Source: UBA1732 sp045114235
GTDB taxonomy: Bacteria; Verrucomicrobiota; Lentisphaeria; Victivallales; UBA1829
Assembly: GCA_045114235.1 (NCBI GenBank)
Contig: JBGUKB010000116.1
Span: 1-16,791 of the forward strand
Direction: 5' to 3'
DNA length: 16,791 bases
The notes under the pieces were generated by a model, which was not told the DNA's origin, ran no database searches, and worked only from the letters and a program-made list of their open reading frames with translations. Positions 1-6,840 of the stretch are shown here, piece after piece. Each line of letters opens with the position of its first letter. Position 1 is the first letter of the stretch. The position numbers and the translations under genes are program-made.

Positions 1-101
1 AGTTTCAGGGAATTGACCGCGTTGACCACGGCGTCGGGATTGCCCACGACCGTGCCGCGGACGAGTTCAGCAAGTTCGGATGCCTTGTACTCTTTGTTCA
101 T
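1..101 (-). CDS. lpxD: UDP-3-O-acylglucosamine N-acyltransferase LpxD, N-terminal fragment
   Basis: Only the first 33 codons are in the window; the gene runs off the left edge. The ATG at 101-99 is preceded by AGGAG (plus-strand 112-116) with a 10-base spacer. The peptide begins MNKEYKASELAELVRGTVVG and continues with NPDAVVNAV and a Ser-Leu, which matches the N-terminal uridine-binding domain of LpxD (pattern: x-L-A-E-L-V-G-G-x-x-x-G-x-x-x, then a Val/Ile-x-x-V-x-S-L strand). LpxD adds the second 3-hydroxyacyl chain to UDP-glucosamine in lipid A synthesis, in the cytoplasm, using acyl-ACP. It follows skp after a 92-base gap on the same strand, the classical skp-lpxD order, which strongly supports the call. 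The left-handed beta-helix with the catalytic His is outside the window, so activity cannot be judged. Confidence 0.8.
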   Translation of the reverse strand, partial: MNKEYKASELAELVRGTVVGNPDAVVNAVNSLK

Positions 102-193
102 TTCAAGAAAACTCCTGTTCGGTGAGTTGGATGTTTCAGTTCAAATTAGTTCGCGTCGATTGCGCGTTAAGCTCAGATTGATTTGCGTTCAGT

Positions 194-805
194 TCACTTG
201 TCGTCCTCGGCGGCCGCGGCGGGGTCCTTCGCGTTCTTGCGGTAGCCGCGGTTCAGGTCCTGGATGATGGCGTCGGTGATATCGAGCCCGGGCTGGGCGT
301 AGATCACGAAGCCGACGTCGTCCATGGATCCGCCGGACTGGTCGAACACGATGGTGTAGCCTTCGATCACAGCCTTGTTGTGGACGGCCTTGCGAATCTC
401 TTCGACCACCTCGTCGCGCAACTTGGTGTACATATCCCGGATTTGGGTCTTGCGGCTCTCGGTGTAGCTGGTCATCTCCTGCTCCTTCAGCTTCAGCGAT
501 TCGTACAGTTGCTGCGCCTTCTGGCGCTTGTTCTCGCGTTCGGCGGAGGAGAGCGCGATGTTCTGCGAGTCGTCGCGGGCGGACTCGTACTGCTTGCGCA
601 GGTTCTGGTACTGCTGGTTCAGCTGGGTGGAATACTCCTTGAAGACCTCCATCTGCTGGTTGAGCTTGATCTCGATGGTCTTGGTCTTCTCGTATTCCTC
701 GAATGTCTTCTGCATGTCGATCACGGCTATCTTCAGCTCGGCGGCGCGCGCCCCGGCGGTCGTCAGGGTCAGCGCCAGCGCCAATGCGGCGAGGATTCGT
801 TTCAT
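194..805 (-). CDS. skp: Periplasmic chaperone Skp/OmpH family protein
   Basis: A 203-residue protein with a clear Sec signal peptide: MKR, then a hydrophobic run of Ala/Leu (about residues 4-17), then a signal peptidase I site ARA at 19-21, with the mature protein starting AELKIAVIDM. That start (beta-strand with ID and a following coiled coil) is the OmpH/Skp pattern. Residues about 35-135 are rich in Lys, Glu and Gln and should form the two long coiled-coil arms; the C-terminal part returns to the body domain (GYTIVFDQSGG, then a DITDAIIQDLN segment), and the tail is Ala/Asp/Lys-rich. Skp trimers hold unfolded outer-membrane proteins in the periplasm on the way to the BAM complex. The start at 805 is supported by AAAGGAG nine bases upstream. 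It is followed by lpxD; bamA is not upstream, where a divergent sir2 lies instead. Confidence 0.9.
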   Translation of the reverse strand: MKRILAALALALTLTTAGARAAELKIAVIDMQKTFEEYEKTKTIEIKLNQQMEVFKEYSTQLNQQYQNLRKQYESARDDSQNIALSSAERENKRQKAQQLYESLKLKEQEMTSYTESRKTQIRDMYTKLRDEVVEEIRKAVHNKAVIEGYTIVFDQSGGSMDDVGFVIYAQPGLDITDAIIQDLNRGYRKNAKDPAAAAEDDK

Positions 806-854
806 GGTCTCGTTCTCCTTTCGGGAAAAAAGTTCTCTTTAAAAAATAAAGCAT

Positions 855-879
855 GTCTTGAAATATACAAACTCAAGAC
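855..879. promoter_or_regulatory. Inverted repeat, candidate operator between skp and sir2
   Basis: GTCTTGA at 855-861 and TCAAGAC at 873-879 are a perfect 7-base inverted repeat around an 11-base AT-rich centre. It covers the -35 box and spacer of the sir2 promoter and the likely -10 box of the skp promoter, a position suited to a dimeric regulator acting on both directions. No T-tract follows, so it is not a terminator. The binding protein is unknown. Confidence 0.45.
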
Positions 880-886
880 GTATTTT
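858..886 (+). promoter_or_regulatory. Sigma-70-type promoter of sir2-hrpB
   Basis: TTGAAA at 858-863 and TATTTT at 881-886 are separated by exactly 17 bases, 40 bases before the sir2 ATG at 926. The surrounding DNA is AT-rich in contrast to the genes. This promoter faces and overlaps the candidate skp promoter on the other strand, so the two units probably compete or are co-regulated. Confidence 0.6.
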
Positions 887-889
887 AAA
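862..889 (-). promoter_or_regulatory. Possible skp-lpxD promoter, minus strand
   Basis: Reading the minus strand, TTTAAA (889-884), a 16-base spacer and TATATT (867-862) resemble a sigma-70 promoter about 55 bases ahead of the skp start codon. Because skp is the first gene on this strand after divergent sir2, a promoter must lie near here. The -35 match is only moderate, so the exact boxes are uncertain. Confidence 0.35.
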
Positions 890-925
890 GCGGTTTTTTT
901 TCACTTTTTTTGGAGTTTGCGCCCT

Positions 926-1681
926 ATGAATCCCGATCCCATCCAGTCCGCGGCGGACGTCATCGCCGAAAAAAAGAACATGCTGATCTTCACGGGGGCC
1001 GGCGTCTCGGTCGAAAGCGGCATCCCGCCGTTCCGCGGCGCGGGCGGCCTGTGGAACAAGGTGAACCCGGATTTCTTCGAGATCGACCACTTCATGCGGC
1101 ACCCGGTGGAATCGTGGGAACGCATCCGCTCCATCTTCTACGACCTCTGGGGCAAATGCACCCCGAACGCCGCCCACCTCGCGTTCGCCGAACTCGAAAA
1201 GATGGGCGTCGCCTTCTCGCTCGTCACGCAGAACATCGACAATCTCCACCAGGCGGCGGGCTCGAAGAACGTGATCGAATTCCACGGCACGCTCGGACGC
1301 CTCCGCTGCACGCGGTGCTCGTTCGCCGGACCGCCGACGCGTGACCTGCTCGCCGGGAATCCGCCGTCCTGCCCGAAATGCGCCGCCCTGCTGAAGCCGG
1401 ACATCGTGTTCTTCGGCGAAGGCATCCCCGAGCACGCCATGGACCAGTCGTTCGCGGACGCCGAATCGTGCAGCGTGTGCCTCGTGAGCGGGACCACCGG
1501 CGAGGTCATGCCCGCCTGCATGGTACCGCACACGGCGAAACGCCGCGGCGCGGTCGTGATCGAGGTCAACCCGGAGGAATCCGCGTTCACCGGGCACATC
1601 ACCGACATCTACATCCGGGGCAAGGCGGGCGAGGTCATGCCGCGCCTCCTCGAAGAAATCAAAAAGCGCCTCGCAGAATGA
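926..1681 (+). CDS. Sir2-family NAD-dependent protein deacylase
   Basis: A 251-residue sirtuin. The NAD-binding GAG motif is at 24-26 (TGAGVSVESGIPPFRG), QNID at 102-105, and the catalytic His is H120 in FHGT. A zinc ribbon is formed by C128, C131, C149 and C152 (CTRC and CPKC). The later GTT-G-x-x-x-PA segment (189-197) and V-x-x-V-N segment near 212 complete the Rossmann fold. Sirtuins remove acyl groups from lysine and consume NAD, giving nicotinamide and O-acyl-ADP-ribose. The Tyr-x-x-Arg pair used for succinyl-lysine by SIRT5 and CobB is absent (the segment reads SWERIRSIFYDLWGK), so plain deacetylation is more likely. The open frame continues upstream, but ATG 926 begins the homology and has TTGGAG (910-915) ahead of it. 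Its stop overlaps the hrpB start (ATGA), implying co-translation. Confidence 0.9.
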   Translation: MNPDPIQSAADVIAEKKNMLIFTGAGVSVESGIPPFRGAGGLWNKVNPDFFEIDHFMRHPVESWERIRSIFYDLWGKCTPNAAHLAFAELEKMGVAFSLVTQNIDNLHQAAGSKNVIEFHGTLGRLRCTRCSFAGPPTRDLLAGNPPSCPKCAALLKPDIVFFGEGIPEHAMDQSFADAESCSVCLVSGTTGEVMPACMVPHTAKRRGAVVIEVNPEESAFTGHITDIYIRGKAGEVMPRLLEEIKKRLAE

Positions 1682-4185
1682 TCCGGTCCGGTCTCCCCGT
1701 CGACGCCGTCCTGCCGCGAATCGCGGACGCCGCGCGCGCCTGCCGTCCGCTGGTCGTCACGGCGGAACCCGGCGCAGGCAAAAGCACCGTCGTGCCGCTC
1801 GCCCTGCTCGAACCGGGCGTATTGCCGGCGGGGAAGATCGTCATGCTGGAACCCCGCCGCATCGCCGCGCGCGCCGCGGCACGGCGCATGGCGTCGCTCC
1901 TGAACGAACCGCCGGGGAAAACGGTCGGCTACCGGACGCGCTTCGAGACGCTCGTTTCGGCGGACACGCGCATCGAGGTCGTGACCGAGGCGCTGCTCAC
2001 GCGCATGCTCCAGCGCGACCCGTCGCTGGAGGGCGTCTCCACCGTGATCTTCGACGAATTCCACGAACGCAGCATTCACGCGGACCTCGCGCTCGCCCTC
2101 ACGCTCGACGCGCGCGCCGTCCTGCGCGACGACCTCCGCGTCACGCTCATGTCCGCCACGCTCGACGCGAACTCCGCCGCCGGGCTCCTCGGAACCAATA
2201 CGGAAATCGTCAACGCATCGGGACGTTGTTTCGAGGTCGGCGTGAGCTATGCGCCGCTGAAACCCGGCGCACCGGTCGAACCGCATGCCGCATCGGTCGT
2301 GCTTGACGCCATGAACTCACACGACGGCAACGCGCTCGTCTTCCTCCCCGGCGAGGCGGAGATCCGACGCACCGCCGCCGAACTCGCCTCCATGCGCCAC
2401 GACTGCGAAGTCCTCCCGCTCTACGGCTCGCTCTCCGCCGCCGAACAGGACCGCGTGTTCGCGCCGTCGGACCGCCACCGCATCATCCTCGCGACCCCGG
2501 TCGCCGAGACCAGCATCACGATCCCCGGCATCCGCATCGTGGTCGATTCCGGCCTTGCGCGCATGCCGTTCTTCTCCCCCGCGTCCGGCATGGACCAGCT
2601 CCGCACGGTCAGAATCTCGAAGGCGTCCGCCGAACAGCGCCGAGGCCGCGCCGGACGCACAGCGCCGGGCGTCTGCATCCGGCTCTGGCACGAATACGAA
2701 CAGATCGCCATGCCGGATTTCGCCCCGCCGGAGATCGAGCACGCCGACCTCACGGAGCTCGCGCTGGAGCTGGCGCAGTGGGGCGTAGTCCGCGAAAAGG
2801 CCGCCGCCCTGCCCTGGATGACGCCGCCGCCCGAAGTCAAGCTCGACTACGCATTCGGCCTGCTGACCGGCCTCGGCGCGATCTCATCGAAAACCGGGCA
2901 GATCACGCCGCACGGCAAACTCCTGCACCGCCTGCCCGTGCATCCGCGCCTCGCGAACGCCATTCTCTTTGCCGATGCCCACGGACTCCGACGGGAAGCG
3001 CTTCAGATCGCCGCGATCCTGTCCGACCGCGACCCGCTCGTCAATCCACAGACCGCTGACCTCGCCGAACGCCTCGCCGCGCTCGACAAAGCTTCAGCCG
3101 CGCCAGCAGACCACCAGACGCTCGACCGAATCCGCAAGGCAGTTTCCCAGCTCGATGCCGCACTGCCCCGCGCCGCAAAAAACAGCATTTCTTCCGGTGA
3201 GAAAACAGACGTCGCCATTGCAGTTGCGGCGGCGTACCCGGACCGCATCGCACGGCGGCGCACAGGAGGCGACCGCCCCGAATACATGCTTTCCAACGGC
3301 ACGGCCGCGAAGCTCGGCGCGCGCGACCCCCTCCGCGATTCGGAATACCTCGCCGTGGCGGATTCCGGCGGCCTCTCCGGGCAACCCACGATCCGCCTCG
3401 CGCTCCCGCTCGACATCGACGCGCTCGAAGCCGCGCTGCCGGACCTTTTCCGCATGCGCCGCGAAACGGTCTGGGACGACGATGCGCTGTGCGTGCGCGT
3501 GTTCAACGTGAAGGCGGTCGGTTCGCTCACGGTCGAGCGCAAACCATCGAACCTGCGTCCCGGCGACGACACCGCGTCCCTCCTCATCGCCGCCATCCGC
3601 AAACGAGGATTCGCCTCGCTCGGCATCACGCCCGCCCAGCTCAAATTCCTCCGCCGCATCCAGTTCCTGCACGTCCACGGCTGCGAGGGGTTCCCCGACT
3701 GTTCGGAACAACACCTGCTCGACACGCTCGAGGAATGGCTCGCGCCGCACCTCGACGGCGTCAGCCGTCTCGACAAGCTCGCGAATCTGGATTACCGCTC
3801 CGTCTTTTCCGCCATGCTCTCCCCGAAAGCGCAGTCCACACTGAACTCGCTCGCGCCCGAACGCTTCGAGGTCCCGAGCGGTTCGCACATCGCCATCGAC
3901 TATTCCGACCCCGCCGCGCCGATGGTACGCGTGAAGCTTCAGGAGGTCTTCGGGCTCGCGCACTCGCCGAAGATCGCAGGCGGACGCGTCCCGCTCGTGT
4001 TCGACCTGCTGTCGCCCGCCATGCGGACCGTGCAGATCACGCGGAACCTGGACGAATTCTGGGACGGCTCGTACTTTCTCGTGCGGAAGGACATGCGCGG
4101 CCGCTACCCGAAGCACAACTGGCCCGAGGACCCGCGCACCGAGCCCCCCTCCCGCTCCAGCATCAAACGTCCGAAAAAGCCCTGA
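1678..4185 (+). CDS. hrpB: ATP-dependent helicase HrpB (DEAH-type)
   Basis: An 835-residue protein, close to the usual 800-850 of HrpB. Motifs appear in order: Walker A EPGAGKST with K35; DEFH at 126-129 (Walker B, the DExH box); SAT at 159-161; VAETSITIPG and VDSGLAR (motifs IV-V region, about 280-300); QRRGRAGR at 320-327 (motif VI). A winged-helix/ratchet region follows, and the C-terminal HrpB domain ends with the family hallmark MRGRYPKHNWPEDP. HrpB is a bacterial DEAH/RHA helicase that unwinds nucleic acid with ATP; its precise cellular role remains poorly defined in most bacteria. ATG 1678 overlaps the sir2 stop and lacks a good Shine-Dalgarno of its own, so translation is probably coupled to sir2. 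The frame stays open upstream inside sir2, but those codons read antisense-like shadow sequence. Confidence 0.93.
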   Translation: MIRSGLPVDAVLPRIADAARACRPLVVTAEPGAGKSTVVPLALLEPGVLPAGKIVMLEPRRIAARAAARRMASLLNEPPGKTVGYRTRFETLVSADTRIEVVTEALLTRMLQRDPSLEGVSTVIFDEFHERSIHADLALALTLDARAVLRDDLRVTLMSATLDANSAAGLLGTNTEIVNASGRCFEVGVSYAPLKPGAPVEPHAASVVLDAMNSHDGNALVFLPGEAEIRRTAAELASMRHDCEVLPLYGSLSAAEQDRVFAPSDRHRIILATPVAETSITIPGIRIVVDSGLARMPFFSPASGMDQLRTVRISKASAEQRRGRAGRTAPGVCIRLWHEYEQIAMPDFAPPEIEHADLTELALELAQWGVVREKAAALPWMTPPPEVKLDYAFGLLTGLGAISSKTGQITPHGKLLHRLPVHPRLANAILFADAHGLRREALQIAAILSDRDPLVNPQTADLAERLAALDKASAAPADHQTLDRIRKAVSQLDAALPRAAKNSISSGEKTDVAIAVAAAYPDRIARRRTGGDRPEYMLSNGTAAKLGARDPLRDSEYLAVADSGGLSGQPTIRLALPLDIDALEAALPDLFRMRRETVWDDDALCVRVFNVKAVGSLTVERKPSNLRPGDDTASLLIAAIRKRGFASLGITPAQLKFLRRIQFLHVHGCEGFPDCSEQHLLDTLEEWLAPHLDGVSRLDKLANLDYRSVFSAMLSPKAQSTLNSLAPERFEVPSGSHIAIDYSDPAAPMVRVKLQEVFGLAHSPKIAGGRVPLVFDLLSPAMRTVQITRNLDEFWDGSYFLVRKDMRGRYPKHNWPEDPRTEPPSRSSIKRPKKP

Positions 4186-4212
4186 AACGGAATCGAAGGG
4201 CATCGAAATTTG

Positions 4213-4230
4213 AGGAAGCGCTCCTTTTTT
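4213..4230 (+). terminator. Weak possible terminator after hrpB
   Basis: AGGA (4213-4216) and TCCT (4222-4225) can pair around a 5-base loop, followed by a T-run ending at 4230. The stem is only four pairs, so this is a weak candidate. It sits between hrpB and the oppositely oriented tRNA-Ser gene, where a terminator would be expected. Confidence 0.3.
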
Positions 4231-4242
4231 CAAGCATAAAAA

Positions 4243-4330
4243 TGGCGGAGAGAGGGGGATTCGAACCCCCGGAGGGTTGCCCCTCGTCGGTTTTCAAGAC
4301 CGATGCCTTAAACCACTCGACCATCTCTCC
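4243..4330 (-). tRNA. tRNA-Ser (anticodon UGA), CCA encoded
   Basis: On the minus strand the acceptor strand GGAGAGA (4330-4324) pairs with TCTCTCC, followed by discriminator G and an encoded CCA ending at 4243. The anticodon stem is TCGGT/ACCGA with loop CTTGAAA, giving anticodon TGA for UCA codons. The long variable arm (GAGGG, GCAA tetraloop, CCCTC) is the class II hallmark of serine tRNAs, and the T-arm GGGGG-TTCGAAT-CCCCC is perfect. The length is 88 bases with CCA. The gene is convergent with hrpB and has its own promoter. Confidence 0.97.
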
Positions 4331-4371
4331 GTACAGGATGCTGTTTGAAGGCGCGCCCCGGAAAGTAAAAT

Positions 4372-4399
4372 AAAATACTCGAAAAAAGGAAAAAATCAA
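4372..4399 (-). promoter_or_regulatory. Promoter of tRNA-Ser
   Basis: On the minus strand TTGATT (4399-4394), a 16-base spacer and TATTTT (4377-4372) lie about 42 bases before the mature tRNA 5' end. The start TTGATTTTTTCC closely resembles the -35 region of the tRNA-Pro promoter at 16672, and a T7-CGCCTG tract (4416-4404) lies just upstream, possibly acting as an UP-like element. Confidence 0.55.
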
Positions 4400-4440
4400 G
4401 GTGCAGGCGAAAAAAAAGGGGAAATAAGCCGGAACGGAAC

Positions 4441-4469
4441 TTGAAATCATCCGGTTCCCGTGATAGAAT
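4441..4469 (+). promoter_or_regulatory. Promoter of rhaA, with extended -10
   Basis: TTGAAA (4441-4446), 17 bases, and TAGAAT (4464-4469) form a near-consensus sigma-70 promoter; TG one base before the -10 gives an extended -10. The leader to the start codon would be about 88 bases. It contains GGCTCG (4511-4516) and CGAGCC (4536-4541), which could form a loose hairpin, but no known riboswitch was recognised. Confidence 0.65.
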
Positions 4470-4563
4470 ATTGGCGAAAATGTAAAACCATCCGCGTCGT
4501 TCCGAAAACAGGCTCGCAAGAGCTCACGCCCGGAACGAGCCCTACCCCGAACGGAGGCCACCC

Positions 4564-5826
4564 ATGAACAACACCGCCCGCATCGAAAACGCATGGAAGA
4601 TCGCGAAAGACTATTACGAGGACTTCGGAGTCGACGCGGAAGCCGCGCTTGACGCTTTGCAGGAGATCCCGATCTCGATCCATTGCTGGCAGGGCGACGA
4701 CGTGGTCGGATTCGAGCACGACGCAACCGGAGCCTCCGGCGGCATCCTCACGACCGGAAACTATCCGGGACGCGCCCGCAACGCCGCCGAACTGCGCCAA
4801 GACCTGGACCAGGCGATGTCGATGATCCCCGGCACGAAGCGCGTGAACCTGCATGCGATCTACGCGGAAACGGGCGGCGGCGTGGACCGCGCCGATCTGG
4901 CGCCGGAACATTTCCGGTCATGGATCGACTGGGCGCGGGAACGCGGCATCGCCCTTGACTTCAATCCCACCTGCTTCTCGCATCCGAAGGCGGCATCCGG
5001 GTTCACGCTGTCGAGCCGCGACGACGCCGTCCGGGCGTACTGGATCCGCCATGTGCAGGCGTGCCGCCGGATCGCGGCGGAGTTCGGGCGCGCCCTCGGC
5101 AAACGCTCGCTCATGAACATCTGGATCCCCGACGGGTTCAAGGACATCCCGGCGGACCGCATGGCGGCGCGCCGCCTGCTGAAGGAATCGCTGGACGAGA
5201 TCCTGTCCGTACCCATGGACCCGGCGCTGATGCGCGACGCCGTGGAGAGCAAGCTCTTCGGCATCGGGCTGGAGAGCTGCACGGTCGGCTCGCACGAGTT
5301 CTACCTCGGCTACGCGGTGAAAAACAACGTGATGCTCACGCTCGACTCCGGGCATTTCCACCCGACCGAGGCGATCAGCGACAAGATCAGCTCCGTGCTG
5401 CTCTACCTCGACGAGATCCTGCTTCATGTGAGCCGCCCGGTGCGCTGGGACAGCGACCACGTGGTGATCCTGGATGACGAACTCCAGACGATCGCGAACG
5501 AGATCGTCCGCTGCGGACGCGAGCGCGTGAACATCGCGCTGGATTATTTCGACGCCACGATCAACCGCGTCGCCGCCTGGGCAGTCGGCACGCGCGCCAT
5601 GCAGAAAGCGCTCTGCCGCGCCCTGCTCGAACCGCCCGCGCTGAAACAAATGGAGGCCGCCGGAGACTACACCGGACGCCTCATCCTGAGCGAGGAGCTG
5701 AAGTCGATGCCGTGGGAAGCGGCCTATGCGTGGTTCTGCCTGAAGAACGGTGTCCCGGCGGAAGCCGGCGGCGTGCTGGACGCCGTGCGCAAATACGAAC
5801 AGGACGTGACCTCGAAGCGCGTCTGA
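4564..5826 (+). CDS. rhaA: L-rhamnose isomerase
   Basis: A 420-residue protein that follows E. coli RhaA (419 residues) along its whole length. Diagnostic blocks are IHCWQGDDVVGFEH, TTGNYPGRARNA, NLHAIYAE, DFNPTCFSHP, MNIWIPDG, DAVESKLFGIG, GHFHPTEAISDKIS, HVSRPVRWDSDHV, and AAGDYT near the C-terminus. The metal ligands correspond to H264 in GHFHP and D296/D298 in RWDSDH. The enzyme converts L-rhamnose to L-rhamnulose with Mn2+ in the cytoplasm, the first step of rhamnose catabolism. GGAGG at 4553-4557, six bases before ATG 4564, fixes the start. It is a single-gene unit here with its own promoter and terminator; no rhamnulokinase, aldolase or RhaR-type activator lies beside it, so the rest of the pathway must be elsewhere. 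Confidence 0.97.
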   Translation: MNNTARIENAWKIAKDYYEDFGVDAEAALDALQEIPISIHCWQGDDVVGFEHDATGASGGILTTGNYPGRARNAAELRQDLDQAMSMIPGTKRVNLHAIYAETGGGVDRADLAPEHFRSWIDWARERGIALDFNPTCFSHPKAASGFTLSSRDDAVRAYWIRHVQACRRIAAEFGRALGKRSLMNIWIPDGFKDIPADRMAARRLLKESLDEILSVPMDPALMRDAVESKLFGIGLESCTVGSHEFYLGYAVKNNVMLTLDSGHFHPTEAISDKISSVLLYLDEILLHVSRPVRWDSDHVVILDDELQTIANEIVRCGRERVNIALDYFDATINRVAAWAVGTRAMQKALCRALLEPPALKQMEAAGDYTGRLILSEELKSMPWEAAYAWFCLKNGVPAEAGGVLDAVRKYEQDVTSKRV

Positions 5827-5871
5827 CCCGGAACGGCGAAGCAGGCCGTTTTCATCAAAGGAATACAACTC

Positions 5872-5908
5872 TATCGGCTTCCCCTGATCGGGAAGCCGAT
5901 ATTTTCTT
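5872..5908 (+). terminator. Strong rho-independent terminator after rhaA
   Basis: A perfect 12-pair stem, TATCGGCTTCCC (5872-5883) with GGGAAGCCGATA (5890-5901), has a 6-base loop and is followed by TTTTCTT. It lies 45 bases after the rhaA stop and between convergent rhaA and the MarR gene, so it may also stop transcription coming from the right, though the A-rich side opposite is weaker. Confidence 0.9.
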
Positions 5909-5937
5909 AGATTCCTATCCGTACGGGAATGGCCGCG

Positions 5938-6414
5938 TCAGCGTTTGATGGATTCGCGGGCGATGCGCTGGGTCTCGGTGAACGTCTCGGACATATCCTG
6001 AAGGACCTCCAGGAACGCTTCCTGTTTTTCCTCCGGCACTTCGTCCAGGATCCCGGTCATCACGTCGTTCAGGTACGCTTCCAGCTGCTTGCGGATGCTC
6101 TTGCCGAAGGGCGTCAGCGACACATGCACGGACCGGCGGTCCACCGAGGACGGGATGCGCTCCACGACGCCGTCGGCCGCCAGCGCGTCGACCGTCTGGG
6201 ACACGGCGCCGGAGGTCAGGCCGAACATTTCGGCGATCTCCTTGACCATCGGCGGTTCGCCTTCGCGGACAAAGAGATAGTTGATGATGCGCATTTTGCC
6301 GAGCGTGATCTTCATGTTTGGAATCGCGACGTTGCGCGCGCTTTTCGCGCGCAGGCGGTCGACGACCCGGAAGAGCATGGTCCACGCGGTCTTCGGTCTG
6401 TTCGTGATTGACAT
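5938..6414 (-). CDS. MarR-family transcriptional regulator
   Basis: A 158-residue winged helix-turn-helix protein. After an N-terminal dimerisation helix, the HTH covers about residues 55-82 (VKEIAEMFGLTSGAVSQTVD as recognition region), followed by the wing at 87-100 with the MarR-type DRR (D92-R93-R94) and L-T-x-x-G signature. The C-terminal helices (105-158) complete the dimer. MarR proteins usually repress a neighbouring divergent operon until a small ligand binds. Here the divergent neighbour is the Aas-like gene, which makes a role in lipid or fatty-acid control plausible (FabT of streptococci is a MarR-family precedent); this is inference from position. The ATG at 6414 has AAGGAA (plus-strand 6423-6428) eight bases upstream. 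The gene is convergent with rhaA, so rhamnose control is less likely. Confidence 0.9.
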   Translation of the reverse strand: MSITNRPKTAWTMLFRVVDRLRAKSARNVAIPNMKITLGKMRIINYLFVREGEPPMVKEIAEMFGLTSGAVSQTVDALAADGVVERIPSSVDRRSVHVSLTPFGKSIRKQLEAYLNDVMTGILDEVPEEKQEAFLEVLQDMSETFTETQRIARESIKR

Positions 6415-6840
6415 GATGAGATTTCCTTGCTTGCGATGAATATTGGGGCGTGTTTATTCAGTCTTCTAACGTTTTTTCGTGATGATTTATTGTGTAAAGT
6501 TTTTCTTTTTTCGGATATTTTTTGGTTTTCCGTACATTTTCCAGTCTTCAGCAGATTAAATCATACGGATTTCCGAATTTATTTCCAGAATAGTTGTTAC
6601 TTTTCTCAAATGTTTTTAGGGAAAGGCATTGAAAAAGCTCTCCGCGCATGATATATTATTTAAGTCGGTTGAAGAAAACGAGACTTCGTTTCCCCCCAGC
6701 CGCCCCCTGCACCCGATCAGACACACAAAACACGATATGGATACGACCATGCGCCTCAGGCTCCTTTCTATGCACGAATCCGCCGTATGCCGGAACACAA
6801 CCGCAACCTTCAAGGCATGTCCGGATCGGAGCGCCAGAGC
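6415..6840. promoter_or_regulatory. AT-rich divergent intergenic region, marR / aas
   Basis: This 426-base gap separates the divergent marR and aas starts. The left 250 bases are much richer in A and T than the genes. It holds the aas promoter (6629-6657) and a short upstream reading frame (6737-6844). An inverted repeat AAATC-atacg-GATTT (6558-6572) is a weak candidate MarR site, about 57 bases ahead of the aas -35 box. No convincing promoter boxes for marR could be picked out, and no RNA gene was recognised. Confidence 0.5.
6629..6657 (+). promoter_or_regulatory. Promoter of the aas-like gene, extended -10
   Basis: TTGAAA (6629-6634), a 17-base spacer and TATATT (6652-6657), with TG one base before the -10, form a strong extended -10 sigma-70 promoter. 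The predicted start near 6664 leaves a leader of about 175 bases before the likely ATG at 6841, long enough to carry leader-level control. Confidence 0.7.

Noticed and set aside
135..196. Direct repeat TTCAGTTCA at 135-143 and 188-196 between lpxD and skp
   Set aside because: Two nine-base copies in a short gap, one overlapping the skp stop, are compatible with chance; no structure or motif supports a site.
380..925. In-frame upstream extension of sir2, antisense to skp
   Set aside because: The extension translates the complement of skp; the promoter and ribosome site lie just before ATG 926, where sirtuin homology begins.
4511..4541. Hairpin in the rhaA leader as a riboswitch
   Set aside because: Six pairs with a 19-base loop, and no conserved aptamer features that I recognise.
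6787..6840. Earlier start codons for the aas-like protein (6787, 6817)
   Set aside because: Neither has a usable ribosome site, and the extra residues are not part of the membrane domain; ATG 6841 has GGAG at proper spacing.
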